From NCBI GenBank assembly GCA_021372535.1, contig JAJFUH010000118.1, positions 1 through 16,503 of the forward strand: a stretch of DNA of 16,503 bases. Direction: 5' to 3'. The DNA is from a bacterium. Its GTDB lineage: Bacteria; Latescibacterota; Latescibacteria; Latescibacterales; Latescibacteraceae. The translations under genes were made by a program, and so were the position numbers. This document shows, in pieces, positions 14,664 through 16,503 of this stretch. Position 1 is the stretch's first letter; the number at the start of each line of letters is the position of its first letter. Under the pieces are notes generated by a model. It searched no databases. It was not told where the DNA came from and saw nothing but the letters and a program-made list of their open reading frames with translations.

Positions 14664-14781
14664 AATAAGTTATTATGTGAATATTCCTGAGTGACAGAAT
14701 TCGTTCAAGATAGGGAACGGATTTTATGCATATATCATGCTTTCCACTAAAAATCATGTTTCAAACATAAGTGTTGTATCA

Positions 14782-16068
14782 ATGACAGACCAGACACAGG
14801 CATCGCTTGTCGGTAAAACTTACGATACTGCGCACCTTTTCATAGACCGCAACGACAGGGTTATCATCCGTGAACTTGCGGCGCGGACTGCGGAGCTCGC
14901 CGCACGACCCGATGAGGACCGGCGCCGTGACCTCTGGTACCGTCACAATGCTCTCCATGAGACAAGGCCGCTCGTTTTTTGCGATCCTGAAAACGGCTGG
15001 AACGAAATTATCAGAGGGGATGATCTGAAATGCGGCGGTCAGCTTGCCCGCGAGTGGGAGATGACCCTCCGTAAGGAAATATTCTGGGCAGACTCAATGG
15101 GCGATGACCGTGTGTGCGAATCCTGTTTCACCATTCCCCATGTATATACAGAGACCGATTGGGGTGTGCATGAAACAAAAACCGGCGGCTCGGATGGCGG
15201 TTCCTATGTCTGGGAATCCCCCCTGAAGTCGTATGATGACATGAACAAGCTCCGGTTTCCCCGTATTGAAGTGGACTATGAGGCAACCGCTGCATTGCAG
15301 TCGCTGGCCGTGGATGTTCTCGGAGATTTTTTGACAGTCCGGCTCAAGGGGAAATGGTGGTGGACGCTCGGGATGACATGGACGCTTGTCAATCTTCGCG
15401 GACTCTGCCAGGTCATGTATGATGTGTATGATAATCCTGAGATGCTTCATGTTCTGATGGGATTTCTGCGCGACGGGCATCTTGCCAGGCTTCAGTTTCT
15501 TGAGAACAACGGCCTGTTAAGCCTCAACAATGACGGAACCTATGTCGGATCGGGCGGATTCGGCTGGACGACTGAACTGCCGCTGGACGACTTCGATGGC
15601 ACCGGAGTGCGGACCTGCGATATGTGGGGATTCGCCGAAAGCCAGGAAACTACGACATGGTCGCCGGACATGTTTGAGGAATTTATTTTTCCGTATCAGC
15701 TTCCCATTCTTGAACGGTTCGGGCTCAACTGTTACGGCTGCTGCGAACCTCTTGACAGACGGTGGCATATCATCGAAAAAATTCCTCGTCTCCGGAGAGT
15801 TTCCGTTTCACCTTGGGCGAATCCCGCCGTTATGGCGGAGCAACTCGGCAAAAGGTATATATTTTCATTGAAACCGAATCCGGCGCACCTTGCCGTACCG
15901 TTCATGGATGAGGATTTCGTGCGCACCGAACTCAGAAAAACACTGAAAGTCATCGGTGACTGCCATGTGGAAATAATTATGAAGGATAACCATACAATCG
16001 GCAACAATCCTGAGAATGTCAGACGGTGGTGTAAAATAGCCCGTGAGGAATCGGAAGCGCTTGTATAG
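14782..16068 (+). CDS. URO-D-superfamily protein (uroporphyrinogen decarboxylase / corrinoid methyltransferase-like)
   Basis: About 428 residues, longer than HemE (about 350). I recognise the pattern of an uncharacterised family abundant in Latescibacteria, Planctomycetes and Poribacteria: L-F-I-D-R-N-D-R near the N-terminus, R-P-L-V-F-C-D-P-E-N-G-W, K-G-K-W-W-W-T-L-G-M-T-W (189-200), S-L-N-N-D-G-T-Y-V-G-S-G-G-F-G, G-F-A-E-S-Q-E (283-289), N-C-Y-G-C-C-E-P-L (316-324) and K-D-N-H-T-I-G. The superfamily includes heme-pathway URO-D and Zn-dependent cobamide methyltransferases such as MtaA; the clustered Cys residues could bind zinc. No heme gene is nearby, so a methyl-transfer or O-demethylation role is more likely than heme synthesis (inference). 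Start: ATG 14782 precedes the family-like region; an in-frame ATG at 14737 is possible. Neither has a good Shine-Dalgarno. Confidence 0.8.
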   Translation: MTDQTQASLVGKTYDTAHLFIDRNDRVIIRELAARTAELAARPDEDRRRDLWYRHNALHETRPLVFCDPENGWNEIIRGDDLKCGGQLAREWEMTLRKEIFWADSMGDDRVCESCFTIPHVYTETDWGVHETKTGGSDGGSYVWESPLKSYDDMNKLRFPRIEVDYEATAALQSLAVDVLGDFLTVRLKGKWWWTLGMTWTLVNLRGLCQVMYDVYDNPEMLHVLMGFLRDGHLARLQFLENNGLLSLNNDGTYVGSGGFGWTTELPLDDFDGTGVRTCDMWGFAESQETTTWSPDMFEEFIFPYQLPILERFGLNCYGCCEPLDRRWHIIEKIPRLRRVSVSPWANPAVMAEQLGKRYIFSLKPNPAHLAVPFMDEDFVRTELRKTLKVIGDCHVEIIMKDNHTIGNNPENVRRWCKIAREESEALV

Positions 16069-16249
16069 CAGATGCGCCTGATATACGGCGGACGGAGTTT
16101 TCTGTAAAATCGAATGGGCGTCAGTGACTTCACGATGAATACACCGCGCTTCTGATCCTTTTACGGAGCGAATTGCTCGGGATGAAGACATGTATCGGCG
16201 AGATGAAGTGAAATCTTTATTATATTTTGAAAAAGTGCATTTTTTGGCG

Positions 16250-16258
16250 TGTTATAAT
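16250..16258 (+). promoter_or_regulatory. extended -10 promoter candidate (TG-T-TATAAT)
   Basis: A perfect TATAAT (16253-16258) is preceded by TG at 16250-16251, the extended -10 arrangement. TTGAAA (16227-16232) lies 20 bases upstream, a poor -35 spacing that an extended -10 can tolerate. It points out of the window. Confidence 0.45.
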
Positions 16259-16331
16259 GCGTAATTGTTCATTGATACAGGGAGAAATCAGTAAAAAAAA
16301 ACTTTTTTTAAACGTAATTGTGTTTTTAGGC

Positions 16332-16360
16332 TTGACAAGCTTATAACAAGTGTTTATCAT
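16332..16360 (+). promoter_or_regulatory. sigma70-like promoter candidate (TTGACA-17-TATCAT)
   Basis: TTGACA (16332-16337) and TATCAT (16355-16360) have the ideal 17-base spacing. The TTGACAAG octamer is identical to that at 3628-3635. It leads to leader element B. Confidence 0.55.
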
Positions 16361-16436
16361 AAAAATCGTTCACTTGGGTAGAGTTAAAAAATCATTCATT
16401 TATGTTAGATTTAAAAATTTTGATAGTACCTTCGGG

Positions 16437-16466
16437 TTAATCAAGGAGGTGATGATTATAACCTGA
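16437..16466 (+). promoter_or_regulatory. leader element B: extended anti-16S sequence plus four-codon open frame
   Basis: TTAATCAAGGAGGTGATG (16437-16454) matches element A at 16 of 18 positions. AAGGAGGTGAT complements the 16S rRNA 3' end perfectly over 11 bases. The ATG at 16452 is only two bases past GGAGG and opens a four-codon frame M-I-I-T ending in TGA at 16464-16466, as in element A. A small ACC-TTCG-GGT loop (16428-16437) precedes it. The window ends before any downstream gene is visible. Confidence 0.45.
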
Positions 16467-16485
16467 ATGGGTAATGGGTAATGGT
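16466..16485 (+). repeat. short tandem repeat of AATGGGT
   Basis: AATGGGT occurs twice in tandem (16466-16472 and 16473-16479), followed by a degenerate third unit AATGGT (16480-16485). It lies just after leader element B and is too short to call a functional repeat. Confidence 0.4.
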
Positions 16486-16503
16486 ATAAGGTAAATATAC
16501 TCC

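Larger units (their letters stand above)
16069..16503. other. gene-free right edge with promoter-like sequences and a leader
   Basis: No coding frame is convincing here. The first 130 bases show a short stem (GAGC/GCTC near 16166-16178) but no clear terminator. From about 16210 the sequence turns AT-rich and holds two promoter candidates and leader element B. It resembles the region before the T9SS-cargo gene, so a plus-strand gene probably begins beyond base 16503. Confidence 0.55.

Noticed and set aside
1-16503. tRNA or rRNA genes, CRISPR arrays, insertion sequences, attachment sites or replication origin
   Set aside because: Reading by eye on both strands, I found no cloverleaf-like segments, no regularly spaced repeats, no transposase or integrase frames with flanking inverted repeats, and no DnaA-box cluster.

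Overview
The window reads as a chromosomal segment of a Gram-negative bacterium of the FCB superphylum. My best guess is a Latescibacteria-like or related uncultivated lineage. The evidence is a secreted protein with a FlgD-type Ig segment and a C-terminal type IX secretion (T9SS) sorting domain, lipopolysaccharide/surface-glycan genes, and a URO-D-superfamily protein of a kind I associate with Latescibacteria, Planctomycetes and Poribacteria. This placement is inference; no rRNA or other phylogenetic marker is present.

Layout. (1) Plus strand, 1-3041: the 3' end of a rubrerythrin-like diiron protein, then a copper module: a 68-residue HMA metallochaperone (copZ-like) and a complete P1B-type Cu+ ATPase (copA), with an attenuator-like hairpin plus T-run between them. 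(2) An 850-base AT-rich gene-free stretch with two promoter-like sequences and an unusual long leader, then a 602-residue T9SS cargo protein that starts at GTG 3892 and ends in a strong intrinsic terminator. (3) Minus strand, 9262-5952: an FkbM methyltransferase, a 12-TM polysaccharide flippase and an HldE/RfaE1-like PfkB sugar kinase, a plausible surface-glycan operon. (4) Minus strand, 10928-9521: a class I SAM methyltransferase and a nitroreductase-family flavoprotein. (5) Minus strand, 12794-11027: a PIG-L/LmbE deacetylase and a NagB-like sugar-phosphate isomerase, 19 bases apart. Some Bacteroidetes proteins fuse these two domains, so they probably act on one amino sugar. (6) Plus strand, 13016-14663: a Type II restriction-modification pair, a PaeR7I/XhoI-family endonuclease and a beta-class DNA methyltransferase, visibly AT-richer than the flanks and apparently acquired. 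(7) Plus strand, 14782-16068: a URO-D-superfamily protein. (8) The right edge holds two promoter-like sequences and a second copy of the leader element seen before the T9SS gene, so a gene probably starts just beyond the window.

The most notable non-coding signal is an 18-base element, 16 of 18 identical at 3770-3787 and 16437-16454. It is an extended complement of the 16S rRNA 3' end, lies 105-142 bases downstream of an identical TTGACAAG -35 region, and runs directly into a four-codon open frame plus stop (M-A-G-T-stop and M-I-I-T-stop). The most solid new-biology candidates are this leader architecture, the restriction-modification pair with an atypical methyltransferase class, and the NagB-like protein whose canonical catalytic Asp and Glu are replaced.
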